A stretch of 64,000 bases of DNA, taken from assembly GCA_035998445.1 (NCBI GenBank), contig DASYHQ010000018.1, forward strand, positions 607,122 to 671,121. Direction: 5' to 3'. Source of the stretch: Tepidisphaeraceae bacterium (GTDB taxonomy: Bacteria > Planctomycetota > Phycisphaerae > Tepidisphaerales > Tepidisphaeraceae). The notes below the pieces were generated by a model. The model worked only from the letters and a program-made list of their open reading frames with translations. It ran no database searches and was not told where the DNA came from. Made by a program: the position numbers and the translations under genes. This document shows, one piece after another, positions 16,782-25,620 of this stretch (the first letter of the stretch is position 1; each line of letters begins with the position of its first letter).

Positions 16782-18335
16782 ATGAAACCCCGCGACGGCA
16801 TCACCCGGCCCAACTGGTACGACACCGCCTCCGTCCCGCAGTTCACCCCGCCGCCGCCCGGCGAAACGCACGCCGACGTCGTCATCGTGGGCGCCGGCAT
16901 CTCCGGCCTGACGACCGCTTACCTGCTCGCCAAAGAGGGCCAGCGCGTGATCGTGCTGGACGAGGGCCCCATCGCCTCCGGCCAGACCGGCCGCACCAGC
17001 GCCCACTTGGCCAGCGAGAACGACGACCGTTTCTACGAGATCGAACGAATGTTCGGCGAGGCCGGCGCCAAGGTCGCCTACGAGTCGCACGCGGCCGCGA
17101 TCGACCTGATCGAACAGATCGCGCGCGACGAGAAAATCGACTGCGACTTTGCGCGCGTGCCCGCGTACCTCTTTTCCCTGCCGACCGACCCGCCGGACAT
17201 TCTCGAGCGCGAGACCGCCGCCGCCCACCGCGCGGGGCTGACGGATGCTCAGCGGTTCGAGCGCATCACGCTCTGCGGCTACGAGACGGGCCCGTGCATT
17301 CGCTTCGGCAACCAGGGGCGATTTCACCCGCTGAAGTACATCGCCGGTTTAGCTCAGGCGGCCGAGCGACTTGGGGTGCAGATCTACACCGGTTGCCGCG
17401 TGACCGACGTCAGCGGCGCCAACCCGTCCAAGGGCGAGCCGGTGCGTGCCACGATCGACACCGGTGGCCCCACCGTCACCGCCAACGCCGCCGTCGTCGC
17501 CACCAACACGCCATCGCCCATCAACGACTGGCTCGGCATCTACACGAAGCAAGCCGCCTACCGCACCTACATGGTCGGCCTGCGCGTTCGCCGCGGCCTG
17601 ATCGACGACGCGCTCTACTGGGACACCGGCGACCCCTACCACTACGTTCGCCTGCAGGGCCAGGGCATCGACGACGACTACGACGTGCTGCTGGTGGGCG
17701 GCGAGGACCACAAGACGGGCCAGATGCCGCCGGGCGCCATTCCATTCAAGAAACTGGAGGACTGGGCGCGCGAGAAGTTCCCGATGGTCGAAGACGTCGT
17801 CTACCGCTGGTCCGGCCAGGTGCAGGAGCCGAGCGATGCGCTCGGCTACATCGGACGTGCGCCGACGAAGGGGCAGAACGTCTTCGTCATCACCGGCGAC
17901 AGCGGCATGGGCCTCACCCACGGCACGCTCGGCGCCAAACTCGTCACCGACCTCATTCGCGGCCGCGAGAACCCGTGGACGGAGACCTACGACCCCACGC
18001 GCAAGCCCACCCACAGCCTCGGCGAATACGTCAGCGAGAACCTGAACACCGCCGCCCAATACGTCGACCTGGTCACCGGTAGCGATGTGCCGAACGAGGA
18101 AGCAATCGCGCCCAACAGCGGCGCCGTGATGCGCGACGGCCTGTCGAAGACGGCCGTCCATCGCGACAACCTTGGACAGATCCATAAGTGCTCGGCACTC
18201 TGCACGCACCTGAAGGGCGTCGTCCAGTGGAACGAGATCGAGCAAACCTGGGACTGCCCCGCCCACGGCAGCCGATTCGACCCGAAGGGGAAAGTCGTCA
18301 TGGGCCCAGCGGTGGATGATCTGCCGAAGGCATAG
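16782..18335 (+). CDS. FAD-dependent oxidoreductase with C-terminal Rieske [2Fe-2S] domain
   Basis: A 517-residue fusion. The N-terminal D-amino-acid oxidase-like flavin fold has VVIVGAGISGL (glycines at 37-42) and TSAHLASENDDRF; the substrate domain follows. The C-terminal Rieske ligands are C474-x-H476 (CTHLKG) and C492-x2-H495 (CPAHGSRF). Proteins of this layout are known in bacteria but their substrates are mostly unassigned. It starts 63 bp after the ABC importer operon on the same strand and may be co-transcribed, which would link it to catabolism of an imported amino compound. That link is inference. Confidence 0.93.
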   Translation: MKPRDGITRPNWYDTASVPQFTPPPPGETHADVVIVGAGISGLTTAYLLAKEGQRVIVLDEGPIASGQTGRTSAHLASENDDRFYEIERMFGEAGAKVAYESHAAAIDLIEQIARDEKIDCDFARVPAYLFSLPTDPPDILERETAAAHRAGLTDAQRFERITLCGYETGPCIRFGNQGRFHPLKYIAGLAQAAERLGVQIYTGCRVTDVSGANPSKGEPVRATIDTGGPTVTANAAVVATNTPSPINDWLGIYTKQAAYRTYMVGLRVRRGLIDDALYWDTGDPYHYVRLQGQGIDDDYDVLLVGGEDHKTGQMPPGAIPFKKLEDWAREKFPMVEDVVYRWSGQVQEPSDALGYIGRAPTKGQNVFVITGDSGMGLTHGTLGAKLVTDLIRGRENPWTETYDPTRKPTHSLGEYVSENLNTAAQYVDLVTGSDVPNEEAIAPNSGAVMRDGLSKTAVHRDNLGQIHKCSALCTHLKGVVQWNEIEQTWDCPAHGSRFDPKGKVVMGPAVDDLPKA

Positions 18336-18468
18336 AGACAGCTATCAAACCTGTTCTCTTTGAGAAGATGAATTGGGTTTGGAACCACTGCCAGCCCGTC
18401 ACCGGGCCGCGTGCAGGAAGTGAACGCGCCAGGCACTCTCTGATGGATCGCGCGCTGGCGTAAAGCAT

Positions 18469-18571
18469 GTCATCCCGAGGGGAGCCTTGGCGACCTGAGG
18501 GATCTCCCACGGCCGTGAATCGCTCGTCGTTCGAGATCCCTCAGGTCGCCTTAGGCTCCCTTCGGGATGAC
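18469..18571. repeat. Family C inverted repeat (GTCATCCCGAGGGGAGC)
   Basis: Left arm GTCATCCCGAGGGGAGCC and right arm GGCTCCCTTCGGGATGAC bound a hairpin about 103 bp long, with a second inner pairing between GAGGGATCTC and GAGATCCCTC. It lies between the Rieske protein gene and the convergent HD-GYP gene. Confidence 0.9.
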
Positions 18572-18664
18572 AATCACCCAAATGGGCATTCGCTTTGATC
18601 CGACAGTCAGTACCTAACGTGCGCCGACCGTCCGAGCTGTCGATAAATCAACGACTCCCAGCAC

Positions 18665-20068
18665 CTACGCCGCCACAACGGCCGGCTGGTAGCCACCGTT
18701 GGCGATGTAGGCCTTCAACGCGTCCAGCACCGTCGGGCAGATGCCGCCGCTGAGGGCGTTGCGGTTGAGGATGTCCATCACCACGTCATCCGCCAAATCC
18801 GGGCGGTACGGCCGTTTGGCGGTTAGCGCTTCGAACATATCCGCCACCGCCAGAATACGGTCGGCGGTCGATAGCTGGCTGGCGGTCAGCCCGCGGTGAT
18901 AACCGGTCCCATCCAGCCGCTCGTGATGCGCCGCGGCCAGCGATGCCAGATGGCGGAAGCCGGCGACCTGCTGCAGGATGTGGAAGGTGTAGCCGGTGTG
19001 CTTGCGCATCAGCACGGTCTCCTCGGCCGTCAGCTTCGCAGGCTTGTCCAGGATCAAGTTCGACACGCCGAGCTTCCCCACGTCGTGCAGCAGCCCCGCC
19101 CGTCGGATGTCGCGCGTCTCGTTGGCGGTCATCCCCATCGTGGTCGCCAGCCCGGTGGCGATCTTGCTGACGCCTTCCGAATGCCGGAACGTCCACGGGC
19201 TCTTAGCGTCGATGACCTGTGCGAACCCGTACGCGATGCGGTCGAGCGTCGGCTCGTCCACTGCCAGCGTCTGCTCCGCAGGCTCGAACGCCGTCACGGC
19301 ACCGCTGATGTCCTCGCGCGCGAACGTGCGCCAGAACGTCTCGTCATTCCGAAACGCATCCATCGCGTCGACCAACTCAGGATCGAACCATGTGCCCCGC
19401 CGGGCGTGGGCCATATCGTACGCGGCGTCAATTCCGTGGGAGGTCGCAAACACCTCGACGGTCTGCGACAGACCCAGGATGCGCGCCAACAGCGGGATCG
19501 CGTCGCCGCGCAGTCCGTCCGGGTGCCCGCGGCCATCCCAATGCTCATCGAGTGCGCGAATCGCGACGGCGGTGGCGTCGGGCAGGTGCAGGTCTCGTGC
19601 AATCTTGGCGCCGCGCTCGCAGCGCATCTCGATCAGCTCGCGCCCGATGTTCAGCCCCGCCATCGCGACCTTCGTCAGCTGCGTCGCCTTCTGCAGGATC
19701 GATCCGCCCGGCGCCACGTTGCGCGCGATGTACCCCAGCCGTGGGCCGACGCTGGCGATGTCGACGGTCTTCGACGCCATCTTGGTCACGTGATCGTCGG
19801 CCCCGAACAGGTAGCACATCTTCGACGCGTTGGTCGAACAGCCCAGGTCCTTCAGCAGCAGCCCGTAGAACAACGCCGAGCTCTCCGCCACTGGCAGCCG
19901 AAGCTGTTGCGCGATTCGCATGCCAAACAGGCAACTGCGACTGGCGTGCCCCTGCGGCTGCCCGCCGGTCAGGTCGAGCGCGTACGAGAGCGACGCGATG
20001 ACCTCCGACAGGCGAATCAGCGTGGGATCGGCTTCCTGCAGCAATGCTTCGATGGGTACGGCGTTCAT
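18665..20068 (-). CDS. Tandem HD-GYP protein, first module degenerate
   Basis: About 467 residues from the ATG at 20068, preceded by AGGAG at a 9-base gap; the longer upstream frame lacks a start signal. The first half has an HD-GYP-like layout in which the HD pair reads KD (LLLKDLGCS) but GRGHPDGLRG is kept. The second half is a complete HD-GYP domain: RHSEG, LLHDVGKLGVSNLIL, KHTGYTFHIL, AAHHERLDGTGYHRGL and ADMFEALTAKRPYR. HD-GYP domains hydrolyse cyclic di-GMP. The first copy is probably regulatory or inactive. No membrane segment is seen, so it is cytoplasmic. Confidence 0.9.
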   Translation of the reverse strand: MNAVPIEALLQEADPTLIRLSEVIASLSYALDLTGGQPQGHASRSCLFGMRIAQQLRLPVAESSALFYGLLLKDLGCSTNASKMCYLFGADDHVTKMASKTVDIASVGPRLGYIARNVAPGGSILQKATQLTKVAMAGLNIGRELIEMRCERGAKIARDLHLPDATAVAIRALDEHWDGRGHPDGLRGDAIPLLARILGLSQTVEVFATSHGIDAAYDMAHARRGTWFDPELVDAMDAFRNDETFWRTFAREDISGAVTAFEPAEQTLAVDEPTLDRIAYGFAQVIDAKSPWTFRHSEGVSKIATGLATTMGMTANETRDIRRAGLLHDVGKLGVSNLILDKPAKLTAEETVLMRKHTGYTFHILQQVAGFRHLASLAAAHHERLDGTGYHRGLTASQLSTADRILAVADMFEALTAKRPYRPDLADDVVMDILNRNALSGGICPTVLDALKAYIANGGYQPAVVAA

Positions 20069-20256
20069 CGCGTTGCGCTCCTGTCGAACCGGTCGCGCAG
20101 CGCGTCCGGTAATAGCGGAGACGCTCGAGACGTTGGCCCTAGACCTGAAATCGACTGGCCATGAGGGTGACGCGATACAGCGGTCGCCTTTTCGCCCCTG
20201 AAGGTGCCAAACCGGCACGCGACGCGGCAGGATGTACCGGCTATGCCGGGCGTGCG

Positions 20257-20632
20257 CCTTTTAGGCTGGCGGACAGAACCCTGTCGACTCGCGCGCACTT
20301 GTCAATCCGAAGGGAGCCTAACGGCTACGAGACAAAACCTCGGCGCACTTCCAAAGCTGTCATCCCGAGGGGAGCGGTGGCGACCCGAGGGATCTCCCAA
20401 TCTCCGGCGACGTCAGACAGATGAGATCCCTCAGGTCGCTACCGCTCCCTTCGGGATGACATCGGTGAATAGTCTCGCGACAGGGCTCCGTCCGCTAGCC
20501 TTATGGCGACCTGCGAAATCTCGAAACACGGAGGGTTCTCGGCCTTGGGAAATGGGTCAGGTCGCCAAGGCTCCCATCGGGATGACACGTTTTGATCAGT
20601 GCAGGGGCTTTGTCCGCCAACCTTCAGGCACG
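20257..20632. repeat. Cluster of family C elements with outer ends
   Basis: A complete family C hairpin lies at 20359-20460. An outer sequence resembling TAGGCTGGCGGACAGAACC occurs at about 20262-20280. A further half hairpin at about 20550-20586 (CAGGTCGCCAAGGCTCCCAT, GGGATGAC) is followed by GGCTTTGTCCGCCAACCTTC, the complementary outer end, at about 20606-20625. The outer end overlaps the stop codon of the minus-strand dehydrogenase gene. The region looks like two elements inserted next to or into each other. Confidence 0.75.
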
Positions 20633-21676
20633 TTCGTTGTTCCGCACCGCGGCCTGATCCGTCAGCCGACCCAGCACCGATCGCGAGAGCGGGGTCTCGG
20701 CGTCGCGGCCCTTCACGGGGCGGTCGCCGGTGGCGTCGATGGGGTCGGGCAGGGCGCGGTTCATCAGGTCGCCGGCGAACGCGGCGAAGTTGGGGAACAG
20801 CTGTTGGACGGTCGCCCCGAGTTTGGCCGACAGCGTGAGCGTGAGGTCGGCGTCGCCGTGGACCAGCGCGTCGATGATGTTCGACGCGGCGCGTTCTGCC
20901 GACATGCTGGTGAACGGTAGCGAATCACTGATCTTGAACCACGCGTACTCCGCCGGCGCATTGCCACGCACCGTCACGTTGCGCGGGCTGCCGGTGCGCA
21001 CCAGGCCGGGGTGCACGGTCGTCACGAGGATGTTCTCGCGGGCCAGCTCGTTGCGCATGGCGCGCGAGTAGCCGGTCAGCGCATGCTTGCCCGCGACGTA
21101 CGACGCCATGTGTGGCGCTGGTATTAAGCCACCGATCGAGCTGATGTTCACGATTCGGCCTCCGCCGTTGGCGCGCATGTCGGGCAGCACCAGCTCGGTC
21201 AGCCGATACGCGGCCCAGAACGTGGTGTCGAGCATCGTGCGGTAGTCGGCCTCCTGCTGGTGCGCCGCCGGGGCCACGATCAGCTGCGATGCGTTGTTGA
21301 TCAGCACGTCGATGGAACCCAGTTCGTTCCGCACGCGATCGACCAGGTTGGCCAACTGCTCCGGCACTGCGACGTCGCACGGCACCGCGAGTACTGCCGG
21401 CGCCACGGCCGACAGTTCCGCCTCCGCGCGCGACAGTTCATCCGCATCGCGCGCGCAGATTGCCAGCTTCGCGCCGCGCTCGGCCAGTTGGCGGGCCATC
21501 ACCAGCCCCAGGCCGCGCGAGCCACCGGTGATCAGCACGACCTTGCCGTCCAAATCGAGCCGCCGCCCGCGCCGGGCCAGGAGCTTGGCCCCTTCCGCCG
21601 CGATCGCGGCGGCGCCGAGCGTGATGACGGCAGATCGCAGGAAGGAAGACGAGGAAGCGTTGTGGTGGCGTCGCAT
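20624..21676 (-). CDS. Short-chain dehydrogenase/reductase with N-terminal membrane anchor
   Basis: About 350 residues from the ATG at 21676, which has GGAG seven bases upstream; an ATG at 21706 lacks one. After a hydrophobic segment (SAVITLGAAAIAAEGAKLL) comes a classical SDR: TGGSRGLG for NAD(P) binding, NNAS, a catalytic serine in NISSIGG and the YxxxK motif in YVAGKHAL. Unlike most SDRs of about 250 residues it has an extra C-terminal 70 residues. The substrate is unknown. Its last two codons and stop fall in the end of a family C repeat. Confidence 0.87.
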   Translation of the reverse strand: MRRHHNASSSSFLRSAVITLGAAAIAAEGAKLLARRGRRLDLDGKVVLITGGSRGLGLVMARQLAERGAKLAICARDADELSRAEAELSAVAPAVLAVPCDVAVPEQLANLVDRVRNELGSIDVLINNASQLIVAPAAHQQEADYRTMLDTTFWAAYRLTELVLPDMRANGGGRIVNISSIGGLIPAPHMASYVAGKHALTGYSRAMRNELARENILVTTVHPGLVRTGSPRNVTVRGNAPAEYAWFKISDSLPFTSMSAERAASNIIDALVHGDADLTLTLSAKLGATVQQLFPNFAAFAGDLMNRALPDPIDATGDRPVKGRDAETPLSRSVLGRLTDQAAVRNNERA

Positions 21677-21718
21677 ACTTGAACTCCGTTTCGGCCGCCG
21701 GGTCATGGGTGACGCTCT

Positions 21719-21837
21719 GGCCCCTCTCCCATGTACCCATGGGAGAGGTTAGGTGAGGGTGATTTGAACTACTGACGATTCAGTCAGTTCGAAGTCACCC
21801 TCACCCAAACCTCTCCCGGCGTACCTAGAGAGGGACC
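21719..21837. repeat. Family B inverted repeat, variant arms
   Basis: Left arm CCCTCTCCCATGTACCCATG and right arm CTCTCCCGGCGTACCTAGAG are diverged forms of the family B arms. Internal GGTTAGGTGAGGGTGATT and AGTCACCCTCACCCAAACC pair. It lies between the divergent dehydrogenase and tatC genes. Confidence 0.8.
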
Positions 21838-22015
21838 GGATCGCCCCGATGGGCGTCGTAAACACCGGGCACGTCGATCAGCATCTTGAGGCGCTTCCCA
21901 CTCGGGGGGAACGGAGGATTTTCGCGCAGCGCCGAACCCCTTTGATTTCAGATTTTGCCGCACGTTCTCCCACCGCTCGTGACTAATCGCCGCCGTGCCG
22001 TCACAATCTCCGCCC

Positions 22016-23011
22016 ATGGCGGTCAGTCAGGCGACGCAGCAGCAGCAGGCAACGGGGTTCGATCCGGACGTTTACCGAATGTCCGTCGGCGAGCACCTCG
22101 ACGAGTTGCGCTCGCGCCTGATCAAGAGCTTGGTCGGCTTCATCATCGCGCTGGCGGTCTGCCTGTTCTTCGGCGCGACGGTGGTCAGCATCTTCTGCAA
22201 GCCGTTGATCGACGTGCTGCTGTCGCGCAACCTGAACGCGCAGCTGTTTTACAACAACGTCGCCGACGGGTTCGGGGTGTTCATCCAGATCAGCCTGATC
22301 TGCGCCGCGGTGCTGGCGTCGCCGATCATCGTCTACCAGCTCTGGCAGTTCGTGGCGGCCGGGCTGTACGCGCACGAGCGCAAGTACGTCACGCGCTACA
22401 TGCCGCTGAGCATCGGGCTGCTGGTGAGCGGCATGGCGTTCGTCTACCTGTTCGTGCTGCCGTGGACGCTGCTGTTCTTCATCGAGTTCGGCAACGGCAT
22501 TCCGCTGCCCGACGTCTACGCCACCGGCCAACGCGACGCCACCACGCAACCGATCGACGCGGCCTTCCCGTCGCCACCGGTGTTGGATGGTGACCCGATC
22601 AACCCACAGCGCGGCTGGATGTGGTTCAACGTTGCCGAGAGCCGCTTGAAGCTGTTCGTGGCGGCCGGCGACGTGCGCGTGATCCCGTTCGGGTCGAACA
22701 AGCTGCTGTCGCCGATGATCACGCTGCCGGACTACATCGACCTGGTGCTGGGGATGCTGCTGGCGTTCGGGCTGAGCTTCCAGTTGCCGCTGGTGGTGCT
22801 GGCGCTGGCCCGCATGGGCATCATCGAAGTGGCCTCGATGAAGTCGGCCCGCAGCTACGTCTACTTCGGCCTGGTGATCGCCGCGGCGGCGATCACGCCG
22901 GGGTCGGACCTGCCGAGTTTGATCGGGCTGACGGTGCCGTTGATCCTGCTGTACGAACTGGGGTTGTGGCTCGCCGTGCGGGGCGAGGCGAAGGCGGCAA
23001 GAGACGCATGA
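22016..23011 (+). CDS. tatC: Sec-independent translocase subunit TatC, with enlarged loop
   Basis: About 331 residues from ATG 22016 (GTG 21995 is possible). The N-terminal SVGEHLDELRSRLIKSLVGF is the conserved TatC entry motif, followed by multiple membrane helices. TatC is the receptor for twin-arginine signal peptides in the inner membrane. It is about 70 residues longer than E. coli TatC. The excess is a soluble insertion at about residues 160-234 (YATGQRDATTQ to LSPMITLPDYIDL) in a periplasmic loop. No tatA or tatB is in the window. Confidence 0.93.
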   Translation: MAVSQATQQQQATGFDPDVYRMSVGEHLDELRSRLIKSLVGFIIALAVCLFFGATVVSIFCKPLIDVLLSRNLNAQLFYNNVADGFGVFIQISLICAAVLASPIIVYQLWQFVAAGLYAHERKYVTRYMPLSIGLLVSGMAFVYLFVLPWTLLFFIEFGNGIPLPDVYATGQRDATTQPIDAAFPSPPVLDGDPINPQRGWMWFNVAESRLKLFVAAGDVRVIPFGSNKLLSPMITLPDYIDLVLGMLLAFGLSFQLPLVVLALARMGIIEVASMKSARSYVYFGLVIAAAAITPGSDLPSLIGLTVPLILLYELGLWLAVRGEAKAARDA

Positions 23012-23087
23012 TGGACTTGCCGGGGACGCAGTTGCAATGCGACTGAATGTGCCGCCGGTGGTATCCAGCCTTATCGGTTAAAGCCGC

Positions 23088-23417
23088 TAGAGCAACGAAC
23101 CTATTCCTGTAGAGCTTGTTCTCTGGGTGCCACGGTTTGGTACTCCAAGCCGTGCTGTAGGGTTGACGCAGCCGACACGGCTTGGAGTACCAAACCGTGG
23201 CACCCAAACGCTACGGCGAGGCGTCCTCTACTGGAGAACATTTCCATTTCAGCTGTAGCGGGTGCAGGGCACGTTGTTATCCCGATGAGAGCCTTGGCGA
23301 CCTGAACTACGCCGACGTACCGAGCGCTTACTTCGTACCGATCCCTCAGGTCGCTATCGCTCGCTTCGGGATGACAGTGCCTTGGCCCGCTACGAATGAA
23401 GTGAAAGTGCTCTAACG
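23088..23417. repeat. Family D inverted repeat with a family C hairpin alongside
   Basis: The family D hairpin (23123-23209) pairs GGTGCCACGGTTTGGTACTC with its complement near 23180-23207. A degenerate family C hairpin follows at 23277-23375. CTAGAGCA at about 23088 and TGCTCTAA at about 23410 bracket both, similar to the ends of the family D copy at 46643-46788. Confidence 0.7.
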
Positions 23418-23421
23418 GCTT

Positions 23422-24000
23422 CTACATCCGTTCCTGATCCGGCCGCAGCGCCTTCGGCGGCTGCAGGATTTCGGTCAGGATGAACTGCTGCCGCAGCGTG
23501 CTGGGCTTCATCCACTGCTGAATGCTCGCGGCCGTCGCGGCGGCGGGACGGGCGGCAATGGGCTGCACGGCCTCGATCGGAGGCGTGCTCACGCGAAGCG
23601 GGGCGGCCGGTTCTTCAAAGACCTGCACCGGGCGCGCGGCCGGCTTCTTTTTCTTCTGCACCTTCTTGGGCAATTGCGGTGGCAACGGTGTGCGACGGGC
23701 AGACTGCGGTTGCGGCCGTTGCTGGCGCTGCTGCTGTTGCCGCTGCGGGGGCACGGGCATCGGCATGGGGTTGGGCAGTTGCCGCAGGATTGCGTCCGGC
23801 AACGGCGGTGGCCGTTGCGCGGTTGGCTGCTGGCGACCGAGATGTTCCTCGACCTCCATCTGCTGGCGCCGCTGGCGGTCCTTGCTCTTGTTCACCGCCG
23901 ACATGATCGCGCTGATGATCCAGATCAACACGAAGATGATCGGGAAAATGAACCGGCCGATGTTGTCGTCATTGGCCTGGGCGAGGAAGTATGGAAGCAT
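23422..24000 (-). CDS. Gln/Pro-rich single-span membrane protein, unknown function
   Basis: About 192 residues from ATG 24000, which has GAGG six bases upstream. The N-terminus contains one membrane helix (FIFPIIFVLIWIISAIMSAV). Then comes a basic, Gln/Pro-rich low-complexity cytoplasmic tail and a more ordered C-terminal stretch, SIQQWMKPSTLRQQFILTEI. It lies 96 bp downstream of floA on the same strand, so it may belong to the FloA/NfeD membrane operon. I do not recognise the family; similar Q/P-rich proteins occur beside flotillin-type genes in planctomycetes, to my recollection. Confidence 0.7.
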   Translation of the reverse strand: MLPYFLAQANDDNIGRFIFPIIFVLIWIISAIMSAVNKSKDRQRRQQMEVEEHLGRQQPTAQRPPPLPDAILRQLPNPMPMPVPPQRQQQQRQQRPQPQSARRTPLPPQLPKKVQKKKKPAARPVQVFEEPAAPLRVSTPPIEAVQPIAARPAAATAASIQQWMKPSTLRQQFILTEILQPPKALRPDQERM

Positions 24001-24096
24001 GGAGATCCTCGATTTACATGAACGCGGTCCGACGCACCAGGTCCTAACTGCGAACCCGGAATCGTCAGACACAGCTCGGCCAACCGCGCCGGAATT

Positions 24097-25095
24097 TTAC
24101 GCCCGCGGACCGGCGTCGGGCTTGGCGATGCTCTCGCGCATGCTCGTGTCGGCCTGCACGTTGCGCAGCTTGTAATAATCCATCACGCCCAGGTTGCCGC
24201 TGCGGAACGCCTCGGCCATCGCGCGGGGAATTTCCGCCTCAGCCAGCACCACCACCGCGCGGTTCTCGGCGACCTTAGCGACGTTCTCCTGCTCGAGCGC
24301 GATCGCCATCGCGCGGCGTTTTTCGGCCTCCGCCTGGAAGCGACGCTTGTCCGATTCCGCCTGGTCGGCCTGCAGCTTGGCGCCGACGTTTTCACCGACG
24401 TCGATGTCGGCGATGTCGATCGACAGGATCTCGAAGGCCGTGTTGGCGTCCAGGCCCTTCACGAGCACGGCCTTGGAGATGTGGTCGGGGTTCTCCAGCA
24501 CGTCCTTATAGTCGCGGGCCGAGCCGATGGCCGTCACGATGCCTTCACCCACGCGGGCGATGATCGTCTCTTCGGTGGCGCCACCGACGAGGCTCTTGAT
24601 GTTGGTGCGTACGGTCACGCGGGCCTTCACCTTCAGCTGAATGCCATCCTTGGCGACGGCGTCGATCGTGTGGCGGCCGAGCGAGGCGTTGGGCACGTCG
24701 ATCACCTTCGGGTTCACGCTCGTCTGCACGGCTTCGAGGATGTCGCGGCCGGCGAGGTCGATCGCGGTGCTGGTCTTCCAGGGCAGATCGATGTTGGCCT
24801 TGTTGGCGGCGATCATCGCATTGATGACGCGCTGCACGTCACCGCCGGCCAGCACGTGCGATTCCATCTCCGGCGTGCTGACGTTGATGCCCGCCCGGCT
24901 CGCCTGAATGCGGCTGTTGACGATCGCCGTCGGGTTCACCGCCCGCACGCGCATGCCGATCAGGTCCAGCAGGCTCACCGACGCGCCGCTGACCAGCGCG
25001 CGAACGTACAGGCCAACGAATTGGCCGATGATCGCCAGGAAGACGAGCACGACGATGACGACGACGATGAGAATGCCGATGACGAGTGGGTCCAT
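24097..25095 (-). CDS. floA: Flotillin-like protein FloA
   Basis: A 332-residue SPFH protein of the FloA (UPF0365) group. It has an N-terminal membrane hairpin-like helix ([21 protein letters not shown]), the SPFH/band 7 core ([41 protein letters not shown]) and a C-terminal coiled coil rich in EAE repeats. FloA oligomerises at the cytoplasmic membrane and organises functional membrane microdomains. The adjacent NfeD genes are its usual partners, so the three genes likely form one operon transcribed from 27197 downward. Confidence 0.95.
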   Translation of the reverse strand: MDPLVIGILIVVVIVVLVFLAIIGQFVGLYVRALVSGASVSLLDLIGMRVRAVNPTAIVNSRIQASRAGINVSTPEMESHVLAGGDVQRVINAMIAANKANIDLPWKTSTAIDLAGRDILEAVQTSVNPKVIDVPNASLGRHTIDAVAKDGIQLKVKARVTVRTNIKSLVGGATEETIIARVGEGIVTAIGSARDYKDVLENPDHISKAVLVKGLDANTAFEILSIDIADIDVGENVGAKLQADQAESDKRRFQAEAEKRRAMAIALEQENVAKVAENRAVVVLAEAEIPRAMAEAFRSGNLGVMDYYKLRNVQADTSMRESIAKPDAGPRA

Positions 25096-25158
25096 GAGGG
25101 TTCCTTAAAATAGACGCAAAGCAGGCTGAAATACGTGCTAATAACGACAAATAGCCAG

Positions 25159-25620
25159 CTATACCGCCACCACAATGGGACGGTTGTTTTCGATCGAAAC
25201 GACGCGCACTTTCGTGGCCGCGGTGATGATGCCGAACTCGCTGGCGACCTCGAGGCGTTGGCCGTCGAACTCGGCGGTGCCGGTGGGGCGCAGTTCACTG
25301 ACGGCAATGCCGGCCTGCCCCACCGCCACGCGCGGGCGGGCGACGCTGGCGTCGACCGGTTGCAGCACCATGTGCCGCCCCACCGGGCTGCGCGGCCAGT
25401 ACTTCACGAACGCGCTCCACAGCAGCGGCGTGATGGCCAGCGTGAACAACAGCGCCCCCACGCCCAGCCATTGGTTGATCCAGAAGCACGCGCCGATCGC
25501 CACCAGCAGGCACGCCGACGCCAGCACGCCCAATAGGCCGTGCGAGGGCAGCGCCAGTTCCAGTGCCGTTAGCACCAGTGCCGCGGCCAGCATGACAAAG
25601 ATAAAGAACGCCACGTTCAT
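25159..25620 (-). CDS. Short NfeD-like membrane protein
   Basis: A 153-residue protein with two or three N-terminal membrane helices and a C-terminal OB-fold of the NfeD type, ending GIITAATKVRVVSIENNRPI. Its ATG overlaps the stop of the long NfeD gene by the ATGA arrangement, so translation is coupled. Short NfeD proteins are thought to bind flotillins through the OB domain. No protease domain is present. Confidence 0.88.
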   Translation of the reverse strand: MNVAFFIFVMLAAALVLTALELALPSHGLLGVLASACLLVAIGACFWINQWLGVGALLFTLAITPLLWSAFVKYWPRSPVGRHMVLQPVDASVARPRVAVGQAGIAVSELRPTGTAEFDGQRLEVASEFGIITAATKVRVVSIENNRPIVVAV

